DNA of 64,000 nt from Poecilobothrus nobilitatus (lineage: Eukaryota; Arthropoda; Insecta; Diptera; Dolichopodidae): contig OX352774.1 of the NCBI GenBank assembly GCA_947095535.1, positions 234,323,825 through 234,387,824 of the forward strand, read 5' to 3'. The position numbers and the translations under genes are program-made. Numbering within the stretch: the stretch's first letter is position 1; every line of letters starts with the position of its first letter. Below the pieces are notes generated by a model. The model was not told the DNA's origin, searched no databases, and saw only the letters and a program-made list of their open reading frames with translations. This document shows, piece by piece, positions 48,111-60,084 of the stretch.

Positions 48111-50044
48111 ACAGTTTTGCTCTTCCATTTTTACTGTTTCTCTAACTTTGTATTTTCCTATGGCAAATAATTTTGAACTTTTGTAAATTTCACTGTTATA
48201 TAATAATACTTATTGCAGTGACTTTTTGTTTTAAGACACCAGCTCGAAATAAGGAATTATTAAAGCCTACTATTAAAAATATTTCGTTTTTCAAAATTTT
48301 ATGTTAATATCAAAATAATTTTTATGTTAATATCAAAATCACCATAGAAGTTGAATTAAAAAATTGATATTGCCAAATAATCAATAATCCATAAAAACTC
48401 GTTTGAAAATTTTTCTGAAATGCATGCAAAATAAACTGAAGAAAATATTTTAAAAGTTTGGTGAATTAAAAAAATTAAAAGCTATCTAATTAGTATGCGT
48501 TAGTTGACACTAAGAAAATAAAAAAAAAGTAAGTCACAGGTAGTATAATAATTAATTTTTTTTATATATTATGTAAATGCAATTTGAATCAGCAATTTTA
48601 ACAGATAACTAACTTAGCATTACGTCAGAATCTTCAAAACGAAATCTTCAGTGGACAAAATCTTGAAAAAAAAAATGGTAAATGAAAGATTCTAGAAATT
48701 TTATGTTGGAAACAAATATTTCTTTCAAGATTTTTGAAAAATTTGTGTTATAGGGTTATAGATCAGAAGTCCAATATTTTGTTTAGCGGCGGTTTGAAAG
48801 CTGTATCACTCACTATTCAAATTCTTTTTTGTCTTTGAAATATGCATTGGAAGAAAAATAATTGCAATAGATTTTAGAATTGGTTACAAAATCTGGGTTA
48901 TATTCGCTTTTTCCAGAATATTTATATATTATGTGTAAGCAAGATTCTGAATTAGAAGGTTAGAAAATTAGGGGTTCAACGAATTGTTTATCGTAGGTTT
49001 GGAGGGGACAGACGGCAACAATATATATTTCATAAACATTTTATTGGTTTTTGTTCCATTTGCTACTTTATAAGATTATGAAGATTTGCAAAATAAATAC
49101 AAATAAAATCAAATTCAAAGGAAATTGAATTTAAGTTTTTATTTCTTTATTGGAATTTTTTTTCAAACTTTTTTTTTCCCTCAAGATTCTTTTTTTCAAG
49201 TTTTTCAGAACAATATTTTTTTTTTTTTGATTAAGGTTGATCTATTTAAAAAAACCGTTTTTCACCATTATTTATATTTTTGGCAAAAAGACCGGCACAT
49301 ATTTTTTAAGTTAAAAAAAATTTTAACTTCTAGATTTTGGTTTTTTAATTATCGGAGATGCCCCACCTAATTTGTATTTTATATAGAATTTGGTTCTTAA
49401 ATTTTTGACCAATACTCAATACAAATTAAAATGATTATTGAGGTGATAAAAAAAAGGCATATATGTACTGGTAGTTTGGGTAATTCCCAAAATGGTTTTT
49501 CCAACGGAAACCTTTTTTTATTGTAAATGAATATGTTTTAATGCCAATCCAGACATTTTTAATTATTTAAAACGTGATTTTATTTTTGAACGAGTGTAGA
49601 CTGTTAAAAAAAAAATAACAGAATTTTATTTAATTTTTTAATAAAAACCTTTGCAAATTAGCAAATGCCAATTGAATGTAGTGCAAGTATAAAAGTAAAT
49701 ATGTGATTCATATAATTTTGTATGTGTGTAATTACAAAAACTTAATTTAGTGCTTACATAATCACAGATATTTATTTAAAATCTTTATAAAGTAACAAAA
49801 AAATATTAATATGTAACGGTTAATCCCCACTCTAAACAATTTGATATTATAGCATCTACCTTAGACAACCATGCATTAGAAAAATTAAATTATTTAAATA
49901 GTAATTATAGATAACAAACTTTCACAAAAAACTTAACGGGGAACTTTTGCAAATCAGTTTTCATCATTTATTCTATTACCTACATAATCAAATTTTATAA
50001 CTTCAAGTTGACTTATTTTCCAACTAATGGGAACATTTCATATT
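48111..50044. other. No gene seen
   Basis: A 20-base word (TTTTATGTTAATATCAAAAT) is duplicated at 48297 and 48320. The 81-codon frame 49125-49370 is made of T runs (Phe blocks). Nothing else is supported. Confidence 0.45.
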
Positions 50045-51631
50045 TATACCCGTACGATAGGATCGGGTATAATAAAATTACTCCTCCGTTTGTAACACCT
50101 CGAAATAAGCGAGCTAGATATACCTTCAAAGGTATGGATCAGATCAGAAAAAAATTCTAAGACTTTTGAGCCATGTCCGTCCGTCCGTCCGTCCGTCAGC
50201 ACGCTAACTCAAAAACTAAGAAAGCTAGAATCTTGAAATTTACACAAAATATTCTAGAAGTAATTTGTAGGTTCCCCATTTTTATTGGTTGAGTTTGGAC
50301 CAAGCCTTAGGATAGCTCTCGAACACCTAACTTTTAGATCCCCACATTTTTTTTGCAATAGAGCTATGAAATTTTAACAACTGATAGATCTCACAAAAAT
50401 ATTAATTTTATTTTTAAAAACTTTTTTTTGTAGCCCCACCCGTTACGGAGCTACAGCTCCCCAAAGGTTCAAAAAAGCTCTATATTTAAATTGTTATAGC
50501 ACAAGTTGTATAAGGTATATCTTCATTTTGAAAACGCCAAACGATTACTACTTTCATTAGCTTTAAAAGTATATATACAATAAATATATATTTGTAGCAT
50601 ACAGTGTCTTAATTTACCGTTATGCGAAACTCAAATTTTGCAAAATCCTTTAACCCTTTTATCTTCTAAACGGTTTAAGTTGGAAACTTGAAATTTTGAC
50701 AGAAGTTAGATCTTTGAAAATAAGTATGAGTCATTTCAGAAATTTTTTTTGTACCGCCCCCCGTTTAGGAGCTGTAAGGGGTCAAAAACTGAAAATTTCC
50801 TATTTTTAAACACCTGTAACTTGAATACCTGTTAATATTTTTTTGAAGTAATACACAAAAATTTAAGCTTCAACATTATACTCTTATTTCTGTTAATAAC
50901 TTTTTTTAATAATATAGGGTTACTTTATAATTGACGAAAGTGTTACTTGATTTTTTCAAATTTTCTAACAAATCTTCAACAAATTTTTTGCATTTTGTTT
51001 TACTCGATAATTTGAAATTGTTGAGGATATAATGCGTAGTACATAAAAATGTAAATAAATAAACAACATAACGGTTGCTTGAAGAATTTTTATTTATATG
51101 GTATTAATATATATACATAATTATATAATATCATGTTTATTTACATATCGTATATGTCACTAGTGAATGAATGATAAGAGTATAGATGTATATTATATAG
51201 CGCCGTATTTACATACATATATGTATTTTATTGTACTTATAAGAAATTATTCTGTCAATGGAATATTTAAATATAATATAATATAATATAATATTTAAAA
51301 TTATATTTACAATTTTGTACTAAGTAAATTTAATATATGTACATTTACCGCTCAGTATTAAATGGTACTATAGAATATTTGAAAAAGTTTTGGATTGATA
51401 ATCGTTATGTGAAAGGTTAGAATCTGCTTTTGAAGAATGTACATATAAACATATAGTTTGAATATATGTACAACCCATAGTTCTAGAAATTATAAAATTC
51501 ACCCAAATTATTTTAAAATACTAAAATATTAAAAAAAAAAATTATAATGTGAGCAGAGTGACAGGCTATGAACATACTGACGGTTCGTACGGGTATCTAA
51601 GAGTTGACAAAGGCAACTGTATTCTTCCTCG
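50045..51631 (+). mobile_element. Repeat family B, copy 3 (young)
   Basis: A full element on the plus strand. It opens with TATACCCGTACGATAGG, then a palindromic partner ATCGGGTATA, CTCGAAATAAGCGAGC (a second small hairpin), a GTCC tract at 50177-50196, AAAAACTAAGAAAGCTAG, CACCCGTTACGGAGCTACAG (about 50437), TTTACCGTTATGCG, CCCCGTTTAGGAGC and ACACCTGTAACTTGAA. It closes with GGTTCGTACGGGTAT, the hairpin GTTGACAAAGGCAAC, and CCTCG. A TATAATA-type microsatellite lies near 51270-51292. The order TATACCC palindrome, GTCC tract, AAGCTAGA phrase is, from memory of the family, also that of Drosophila DINE-1. No coding frame. Confidence 0.9.
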
Positions 51632-52899
51632 TTTTTTTTTGGTTTCAAAGACCATTTAGTAAATTAAATTATATGGATAAGTTTTACTTGAATTTAAATT
51701 GATAAATAACATTTAAAACTTATTAATATATCATTTAATTCTTCAAGATCTTTTTTATCTATCATAAACTTTGATGAAACCATTAATTTACTTTAATAAC
51801 CATTATGTGGGAGGGGGCAAAAATTTGGTCTAATTTTTATTTAGAAAAAAAAAGCTCTTCTCATCATCAAAACACTTAAGTACAAAAACAAAAATATATA
51901 AAAATAAATAAATACAACATTAACTTCTAAATAGTCAATTAATCATTATAATGAGGACGAAGATAATACCTAAGACTTTATAAGTTTTGCACTAATGTTG
52001 TTATTGACAACAAAGTAACTAAATATCAATATTCCAAATATGTTTAATAGGTGGAGTGGAGACTAAATATAAATAAATCGAGATATTACCAATATTAAAT
52101 AACCAGATTTAAAATAACTATTAATAATCGTTTAGTTACATTTTTTTTTACACAATTTTTAACAAATTTACAAAAATATTTTAATTTTATTTTGGCACTT
52201 TAAAGTTTTGTTCCAAGTAGTTTATTAAGACACGATTTTGACCTAAACATTTTTTTATGAGTTTTTTTTTATTGCTTTGTTATACATTTTAAACTACGGA
52301 ACTTAAGAATTTGTTTTTCTTATTATTTTTTAATGATTTATTTTTGTTTGTAATTTAGATTTTATTAGTTAGAAAATTATTGTAAAATAACCGTGACCTC
52401 CTCCACAAGAAATAAATGAATAAATAAAATAATTTAACATTTTGTTAATCGTAACTAATTAAGGTGTTAATTAAGGTGATATATAAGGTGATAAAAATTG
52501 ATGTGTTATGTTGTAAAACCTTTTAGTTCCGTAATTATATTAAAATGTTATGAAGCTCATATGTCTTCAGAAGTTAATATTAAAAATATTTTTTAAGTAT
52601 TTACCGTTAGTATTGTAATAGTTAGTAATTTTTTAGAAAACTAAAAACTTTTTATTTTTTGGAAAAAAAAAACACAATATGGTTTGAGTGTTAAATTACT
52701 AAAGACTATAGTAAAATGCACTGAGTGTTATGGTGACTTTTCATTATCTTTACGTTAGTAAAGATTAGATTAGATTAATATTGTTTAAGGCGTATAAGTA
52801 ACAATGCGACATTTTGATGTAGATCTATTTTACTTCCCAAATTACTACTTATTTTGGATTTTGTTACCACTTAGAAAGGAAAGGAAATAAAAATCTGTT
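51632..52899. other. No gene seen
   Basis: AT-rich. The part from 52740 to 52899 may be the 3' untranslated region of the LINE fragment that follows, since GATAGTTTATTACTGGCAGTT near 52899-52919 matches GAGAGTTTATGTCTGGCAGTG at 47776. Confidence 0.4.
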
Positions 52900-53115
52900 G
52901 ATAGTTTATTACTGGCAGTTAATCTTTTATAAAGTAGTATACTCCTTGCACATATCTTCCGAGAAGTATAGCTTTACAATTTTTGAGAACGTGTCTCGGA
53001 GATTTTTTTCTTCTTCTTAACAAAATCTACTTATATCGTTGTTTTTTATTCCAATTTTCTTTAAGTTTCCCTTTAGTTGCCAGTGATCCTAGAAGATACC
53101 TTCTAGTATTCTATG
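52900..53115 (-). pseudogene. Jockey-like LINE 3' end, second copy
   Basis: The minus strand reads DHWQLKGNLKKIGIKNND, then ISRFC, a stop, and EEEKNL. It aligns with the copy at 47760 over the basic segment before the zinc knuckle. The first knuckle Cys is replaced, the second is kept, and a stop follows. It lacks all upstream domains. The matching untranslated phrase near 52899-52919 confirms a shared subfamily. Confidence 0.6.
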
Positions 53116-53556
53116 TTTGTTATTACTTTTAAAGTCTTATAAATTATTTGGATTGGGATTATTTTGAATCTATTTGGAAGTTGTAATTGATTTTAAAAAA
53201 AGCAATAGAAAATTAAGACTCTGTTATATTTTGAAAATTTGGTGTGATCTAAAAAAAAAAAACAAAAGAAAAATTAAATATATGAAATTAACATTATTGA
53301 TATTTGATAACAATTATTTAAGCTACTTTGTCACAAGTAGCTCATCAAAGATAGTTATTGCTTTTTTTAAGAGCAACAGATCAATCAGAAATAAAATCAC
53401 TGAGAAAATGAAACTCATAATAATAATGGTGTAAAGATTTTAAGTTGATTATTCATTGTGTTCGGAAATTTAAAAAAAAAAAATAAAAAAAAAAATAATT
53501 TAAATTAAATAATAAAACAAAATGATCTTAATAAAATACAAAAATATATTTATAAC

Positions 53557-53652
53557 CCCCTTACGACATTTACAGCGACATGTGAATAGGACAGGCTGTA
53601 TAATTTCCCGTCCACATTTATGTGGCAGAGAAATGCATTAAAAAAAAAAATA
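53557..53652 (+). mobile_element. Headless SINE (family S), 3' part only
   Basis: Starts at CCCCCTTACGACATTTAC and keeps the body (GACAGGCTGTATAATTTCCC), the TTATGTGGCAGAGAAATGC end and an A run. The tRNA-like head with A and B boxes is missing, as expected from 5' truncation during reverse transcription. Confidence 0.8.
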
Positions 53653-56008
53653 TTTATAACTTTAACATCTCACAAATTAAACAATAAAATTTATTTTAAA
53701 GTACTGTAAATCCTGTGATTGAATTGTGAAGAGGATATTTAATTTTGAGTTCTCAATATTTTGTTTAAGGAAGTATCTATGGTGTTTTTAATTAAATGGT
53801 TATGGAATTCAGTTTTATAATTTTTCAAATATAAAAAGAATTGATAATAATGAAATAAAAGAGAAATGTCTGAAGTCAAAATATATAAAATATTTTATAG
53901 CAATTGTTTGTCCACCTCATTTTTTATTCCAAAAATTTTTACAGAATTCAACTATTCAATGTATTATTATTATTATTTTTTTTTTCAGAAAATTTAAATA
54001 GCCTTCTTTTAATTTTGTAGGTTTTCTGTAATTTATCTTTGATATATAAACTTGCAATACCTGTCAATAATGAAAATGATCAGAGTGTTAAAAAAGAATT
54101 GTTCATAGTTTTAAAATTTAGGTATATTCTAAGGATATATTACGTATATTCTAGGTCATATCATTTGTTAAAAAGAAATTAGTCAAACAAATCATTTAAA
54201 GGTTCAAAACTGAGATAATATGTTAAATTATTATTATTTTTCTATTTTTTTTCTCACTAAATTCTTTCAAGAAAACTTTTAATTTACAGAAATTTTTCAT
54301 AATGGTAATTGATTTTCAATCCAATACCGTTACCGTCCGTCAATCCATTTTGACACCACAATCTGATTAAAAAAATATTTTGTTAGCTAATCTTATAAAA
54401 TATCAAATAAATTTTTTTTAATATAAAATTATAATTATTATATACTTTTTCCTACTCCCCGTCAATAATTTCATTGATTTAGTCGGTTATTGAGTCATTG
54501 AGTAGCCAAATTAAGTTTTCTTCCGTTTATTAGTCATAATTTTTTTAAAACAATCAGAGTTGGATTCAGGGGAAAAAGTTTTTCGCATTATTATTATTCA
54601 GCTTAATATGAATTTTTATTACGTTTTAATAATCCGTCGAATCGTAAAAAGATAATTTTGTCTTTATTGTGTCTTAAATAAAACCTAGGCAAGAAAATCT
54701 GGCTGAAAAAGTAGTTATCTTTCCTAAAAAAGGATTTGTTATCCGTTTGGTTTAGTTAGAAAATGGTATTTTGATTTAGATTATTGATGGATTAGAGCTT
54801 AAAATATGATTGATGCAAAATTTGTAAGCTAATCAGTCATCAGTTTTGAAATGACATATAATGATTCTTGCTGACATTAAATTGTTTTTTTTAATAAAAT
54901 TTTTTTGAAGTATAATTCCTTAATTTCTGACAATTTTTCAGCATTTTCCGATTTCCTAATAAATTTTGACATGATAATGATTAATGAAAATTAGTTATTA
55001 CATAGTACTATGCATTTACGTTTCCAGCTTATGGCAAGTGTTGTACTTTTATAAAATGCAAATATGTATTTGAAATAAAATACAATGAAATGATATTGAA
55101 TATAATGGAATGTTCTTGCATTGTGAAACTCTCATTTTTTCGCAAAATGCCCACAATAGTCATTTTGTTTCCACTGACAAATTTTTTGACTAAGTTGATT
55201 TGGTGGAAAAATTATCAATTACTGTTACACTATGATTCTATTTTACAAAATCGAAAATGAGATGGTTATAGCCGGTTGTTTATCGAGTGTATCTATACGG
55301 GACCGAATTTTCCACATATTTTCTGTAGAAGAATTAATCAAGACCAAAAAAGAGTGCCACATTTAGTTGGTTAAGCTGTTATATCTTTCTAAGTCCTCTA
55401 TCTGAAACCAACGCTCATTAATAGTACCTAATTATAATCAATGTAACTAATATAACTAACAAAATTTTGTGCTACTACAAAATGTTTTCTAAAAAAAATT
55501 TTTGCAAATTAGAAAAATCGAAAATTTAGAACATGCCTGGTTATTCTTGTTATTTTAATTTAGGATCCAATATAATTTTTTTCGATCAATTTGAAAATAT
55601 TTTAACTTATACCTGTACTACATGTTTTAATTATACCTGACTATATGTTTTCATTAGTGACACCCATTATAAACCTTTGATTAAACTTATTAAATTGTCG
55701 TTAAATTACCATTGGATAAAGGTGAAAAACTTGTAAAACTATTTTGTGTTATATAAAAAAACAAAAGATTATATTAAAATTAATTTTTACATTTGTTCAA
55801 AATTTAAACCAGACCCCATATGGATTTATTTAATATATTCATGTTATTTTTTAATTTCTTTATTTAACTAGTAGTGAGGTAAAAGTATAAAAAGACCATT
55901 AATTAAATTAACACAAACAAAAAAACATTAATTCTTTTAATGTTACAAATTTAATAATGGATGAAAAAATTAAAAGGATACATTTTATTTTTGCATATTG
56001 TGCTCTTA
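53653..56008. other. No gene seen
   Basis: AT-rich DNA, with an ATT microsatellite near 53962-53978 and T runs. No frame exceeds chance length. Confidence 0.5.
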
Positions 56009-56206
56009 TTTTTTTTTTTTTCTGTAATGCATTTCTCTGCCACATAAATGTGGACAGGAAATTACACAACCTTTCCTGTTCAGGCGTGGCTGTAAATGTC
56101 GTAAGGGGGAATAATTCTTACGACGTGTATGGGATTCGAACCCACACTTCCTCGTTGTTTACAGTGTATTTTATACTTTCTTATCCACTAGGCCACCGAG
56201 GCCCCT
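56009..56206 (-). mobile_element. tRNA-derived SINE (family S), youngest copy
   Basis: On the minus strand the head starts with GGGGCCTCGGTGGCC. It carries an A box TGGCCTAGTGG (56195-56185) and a perfect B box GGTTCGAATCC (56142-56132), and continues with ATTCTTACGACGTGTATGG-complementary body sequence, CCTTACGACATTTACAGCC and GGAAAGGTTGTGTAA. It ends with GGCAGAGAAATGCATT and an A run. It best represents the family consensus in this window. The 90-codon plus-strand frame at 55957-56229 reads through it and is not a gene. Confidence 0.9.
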
Positions 56207-56504
56207 TGTTCACTTACTTATTCATATAATATAAAAAAGCGTATGTTTGAAATATAATTTTGTATAAATATTAAAAACCATTCGAAACTATTTTAAAATA
56301 ATATCCCCTAGCGATTAAAATAAATATTTCTTCAATAATAAAAAAGAAAAACAAAAAAATTCTCTTTACTTAATTATTATAATAATGATTTTAATTTTTA
56401 GTACCTACCTACCTATACTTTTCTTGCTTTTTAATTAATATTAATACTTCTCGTATAAAGTGCTGTAGTTTATAAATAATCGAAAACCGCTATCCCCTTT
56501 CAGG

Positions 56505-57262
56505 CATATATTTCAAGCTAAATCTTAAAAGATTTGCTTATTGTTAGTTAGTTATTTGCACTCTGTGCGTCCGTATATCCGTCCATCAGCTCTTTCTTTG
56601 TTTAAAACACTTTTATACTTTTTAAGAAGAATGAAATTTTAACCATTAATTTAAGCATGCATAAAATAAAATAAATTAGTAGGCCACTTAAAAATGAATG
56701 TTGTACAACAATTTTTTCATGTAACGATATATTCATTATAGAGCTGGAGCCCCTCAAAAGTCATATTTTAATATGTTTATATCTCAAGTTCTGTTTAAGA
56801 TTTCAACGCCAAACGGCAGAAATTTTTTTTAGCATAATAAATAAATAACCGAAGAATACAATTTTTTGCAATTAATTTAAGTAGGTATTTAAATTTACCG
56901 TTATGTGAAAATATAATTATGTAAGACTACATTATTTTCACAACGATTTTAGAGAGAATCTTCAAAATTTGAGGCAAGGAAAACCTTTTAGAATTAGCAT
57001 CAGTTAGTTCGGAATTTTTTTTTATACCTCCTCCTGTTTAAGCCATTGATAATTTGCTATTTTTAGAAATTTGTTATTTAGAACATTATGTTTTTACATG
57101 ACGTGACAAATAGATTTCTTAATTCAATAGGGTTTACTGAAAATTAAAAAAACTGTCATTTGATTTATCACAATTTTCACTTACATATCAAATTTTAAAC
57201 AAAATTTACAAACTTTGATGGGCCATTAAAAATCTTAGGTTTTACATTCTCCCTGATTTTGA
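56505..57262 (-). mobile_element. Family A copy, reverse, nearly full length
   Basis: Reading from high to low coordinates it keeps the opening end near 57262-57240, the TAACTTAG-like block, CTTAAACAGGAGGAGG near 57045-57030, CACATAACGGTAAATTTAAA (56923-56893), AGAACTTGAGATATAAACAT, GAGGGGCTCCAGCTCTATAA (56757-56738), AATTTTAACCAT-type sequence on the plus strand near 56632-56645, and a GACGGATATACGGACG tract remnant (56588-56570). The terminal palindrome is worn. No coding frame. Confidence 0.65.
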
Positions 57263-57814
57263 TCTGCTGTCATTAATTGCCCGTATTGTGAGAGTATTAA
57301 AGTAAGAAGCTTAAAATATCAAAAGTGAGAATTAGGTGATAAATTTTTGAATATTTATGTTTGTGTTCATATAAGCACTATAATTCATCCACAAGAGATG
57401 GTTTACTTGCCCTTTTTAAAAAGTTTTACATAAAAATTTAAACATTTGTATTAATTACATGTTTTTAACCATTTTTAACTTTTTTTCTCTCTGTCATTTT
57501 GTATTTATAATTTTATTTATTAATAAATCACTTCCGTTAAGAAATCCCGGAAGTTTATTTTTTGTTACTTTTTTATTGTAATTTTTATATTTTGTTTTTT
57601 TTCTCTTTTTGTTCTACTTTGTTAATTTTATTTAATTTCATAATATTTATTTATTATTTAATTTTTTTCTTGTTTTCACATTAACCAAAAATGTTTACAT
57701 TAAATATTTGTTTTTTAAAGCACTATATACGTACATTCATTTCATTTAATGTGTGAACAATAGTTTAATTTTAATTTATTTTTTTAAGTTCACATTTCTA
57801 CACCGTGGAAATTC
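57263..57814. other. No feature seen
   Basis: T-rich, with a CTTCCGTTAAGAAATCCCGGAAG near-palindrome at 57531-57553. No frame is supported. Confidence 0.4.
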
Positions 57815-57923
57815 TTAGGTGGTTTAAATTAACCATTATGGATATGGAAACTAATTTATTGTTAGGAAATTTTTAGGTGGTTTAAATTAACCATTATGGA
57901 TATGGAAACTAATTTATTGTTAG
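57815..57923. repeat. Perfect tandem duplication, 58-bp period
   Basis: A 51-base segment (TTAGGTGGTTTAAATTAACC and on) at 57815-57865 recurs without change at 57873-57923. The exact identity marks a recent duplication. Confidence 0.95.
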
Positions 57924-57933
57924 AATCACAAAA

Positions 57934-58167
57934 ATGTGGAACATATGCTTTTGTCTAATGTGTTCCCATTTGATAGATGTGGTCTATTATATAACTTGCA
58001 ACTTTTTAAACATAATCTGTTCAGTTTTTGTTTCAGTTTACCTTGCACTTTCTGTTTCCTATTTGCCTCAAATTCCTCCATCCATTACTCACACTTACGA
58101 CTGTAATGGAGAAAGAGAAAATTATAAAGAAATCTTTAAATCGTTTCCTAGAGTTATGAATATCTAA
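57934..58167 (+). CDS. Unidentified 77-codon frame / possible terminal exon
   Basis: The frame reads a hydrophobic N-terminal half (FLNIICSVFVSVYLALSVS) and then PQIPPSITHTYDCNGE, ENYKEIF and KSFPRVMNI before a TAA at 58165. A strong acceptor (TTTTTGTTTCAG) ends at 58036 inside the frame, so the exon reading is VYLALSVSYLPQIPP onward. The polar half is more protein-like than other frames of similar length. It could be a small secreted or membrane protein, a last exon, or chance. It lies just after the tandem duplication. The opposite-strand frame at 58033-58257 is not supported. Confidence 0.25.
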   Translation: MWNICFCLMCSHLIDVVYYITCNFLNIICSVFVSVYLALSVSYLPQIPPSITHTYDCNGERENYKEIFKSFPRVMNI

Positions 58168-60084
58168 AAACAAATATAAAAATGTCCTTATTAATATTTT
58201 TATTTTCTCGTATTTCATACAGAAGAATTTAAAATATGTAAAAAGAAAAAAATACAAAATTATTGTTTGTGAAAAAATGATTTAATTTTTATATAAAAGA
58301 CAAGTTTTATTTTAAAGTTCAACTTAATGCAGCAATATGCAATTTAATGTGAATATAAAAGAAAAATGAATGAATTTCTCGAATGTTCTGAAAAAGAACA
58401 ATAAGGTAAACTAAAATATTCATTTGAAATTGTAAATAAATTGCCTAAAAGACGATCACGATTGACATTTAACTTTCAAGTTCGTTATTTTTTAAATCGA
58501 ATTTTCCATAGTTAAGTTCAAGTGCTACAATAGTTTAATTCTAGTAGATTCTATTTTTTACTATACATATTTGACAAAGTATGAAATTAAGTTATTGTTT
58601 AATATTAAATTTTACCTCACTAACCTTACTTTCAAAATTTAAAATCTAAATTATCATTTTTCTTATCTTTCCTTTTTCTTGTGCCATTATACACTTTTTT
58701 AGTTAGAGAGAGGGCAATTACATTTAATTTGTGCATTTTGAAGATCTATACTTTTCCTGCTTCAGTTAGTAAAACATACAAATTAAAGCTCCCATATAGT
58801 TACAAAGGGTTACACATAGCTATGAAGTCCTTCAAAGTTGAAAAAGTCTCGTTGAAAAAGGTATTACATTCTACCTTGTTTAATTTATGCATTTTGAAGT
58901 ACTTAGTAATAATTAGTTATAAAACTTTAAAAATTTGTTGAGAATGAACTTTCCTAATTGATAGAGCTAAGATTGAAAAGATAATTAAAATTAAATTTTA
59001 AAATCCGAGAAATGTTTATCTGTCTTGACTAAAATTTAAATTAAAAATTATGAAAATTTTATTATTTCATTCATTTAATTGGATTCTTGTTGAATTTTGA
59101 TTCGTAAACTAACTTGCATGATGTCACTCCTGAAATATAAACGCTGAACCCTCTCTTTTAATATTGGTGTGATATTTCAAATTACGTTATCCAGAGGCAT
59201 AAAAAATGTTATATGTATTTTAAATTACAGTTTAAAACTTCTCAGGGAGGTAATGAAAAATTTCCCTTTTTTATATATTTTTTTTCTGTCTGAAAACATT
59301 CTTAAAAGATACAGTTTGGAACTTTTGAAGTCTATTCGTAAGATTTTTCTGCTACAACCGATTTTTGAAAACATTTCAAAGCAACGAACTTAATAATATT
59401 ATGTACAAACATATTAATTATTTAAATCTATGGAAACTTTACATCTATATTATAGTTTAAGATTATCTATACTAAAAATGTTTTATATGATAGAAATACG
59501 AAAGACTAGAACATTGACAAGAACAATAAAATTATTATGAAAACATTTATTTTAAATTTCTGGAAGAACCTATTTTAACAAATTTTCTTTTATTTTTCAA
59601 ATTTTCGAAAAAGTTTTTAAAAACTTTTTTGTTCAGTTAAAACTTACAACTTTTTAAAATTTTAAATTATTTAAAAAAAAAAGAAATCTTTCGAAAATAT
59701 TTTGTGTACATTTTTAAGTACAGTTAATTTTTAACAGTTTGATATAAAAAAAGACAATGAAAAAATTTTATTTAATTAAAAATACAATTTCTGGGTAAAA
59801 GAAATTTTAAACTGATTTTAATATGCTGATATTATTTTACATTGGGTATAAAAAAAATGTGTCAAAAAAGTTAATTCTTCTCTTGCATTTCAAACTTATA
59901 TTTTGGAAACCAAATTCACTGATAAAATTTTAAAATGAGGTAAATCGAAAATAATCTTAAAAACTAAAGCTAATAATAGACAGTAATAGTTTTAGTTTCA
60001 ATGGGAAATTTTTAATTTTAAATCTAACCTTCTATGGTTTAAATAGTCACTGATATTTTAATTTTAATTTTAATTTTTTTTTTT
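58168..60084. other. No gene clearly supported
   Basis: Two open frames occur: 58681-58941 (86 codons, in which FNLCILK is repeated) and 59169-59393 (74 codons, with RGIKNVICILNYSLKLLREV). Both are in the chance range. The repeat of TTTAATTTGTGCATTTTGAAG / TTTAATTTATGCATTTTGAAG inside the first is a diverged direct repeat. Confidence 0.35.

Noticed and set aside
55957..56229. 90-codon plus-strand frame
   Set aside because: It is the reverse reading of the SINE at 56009-56206, with poly-T giving a Phe run.
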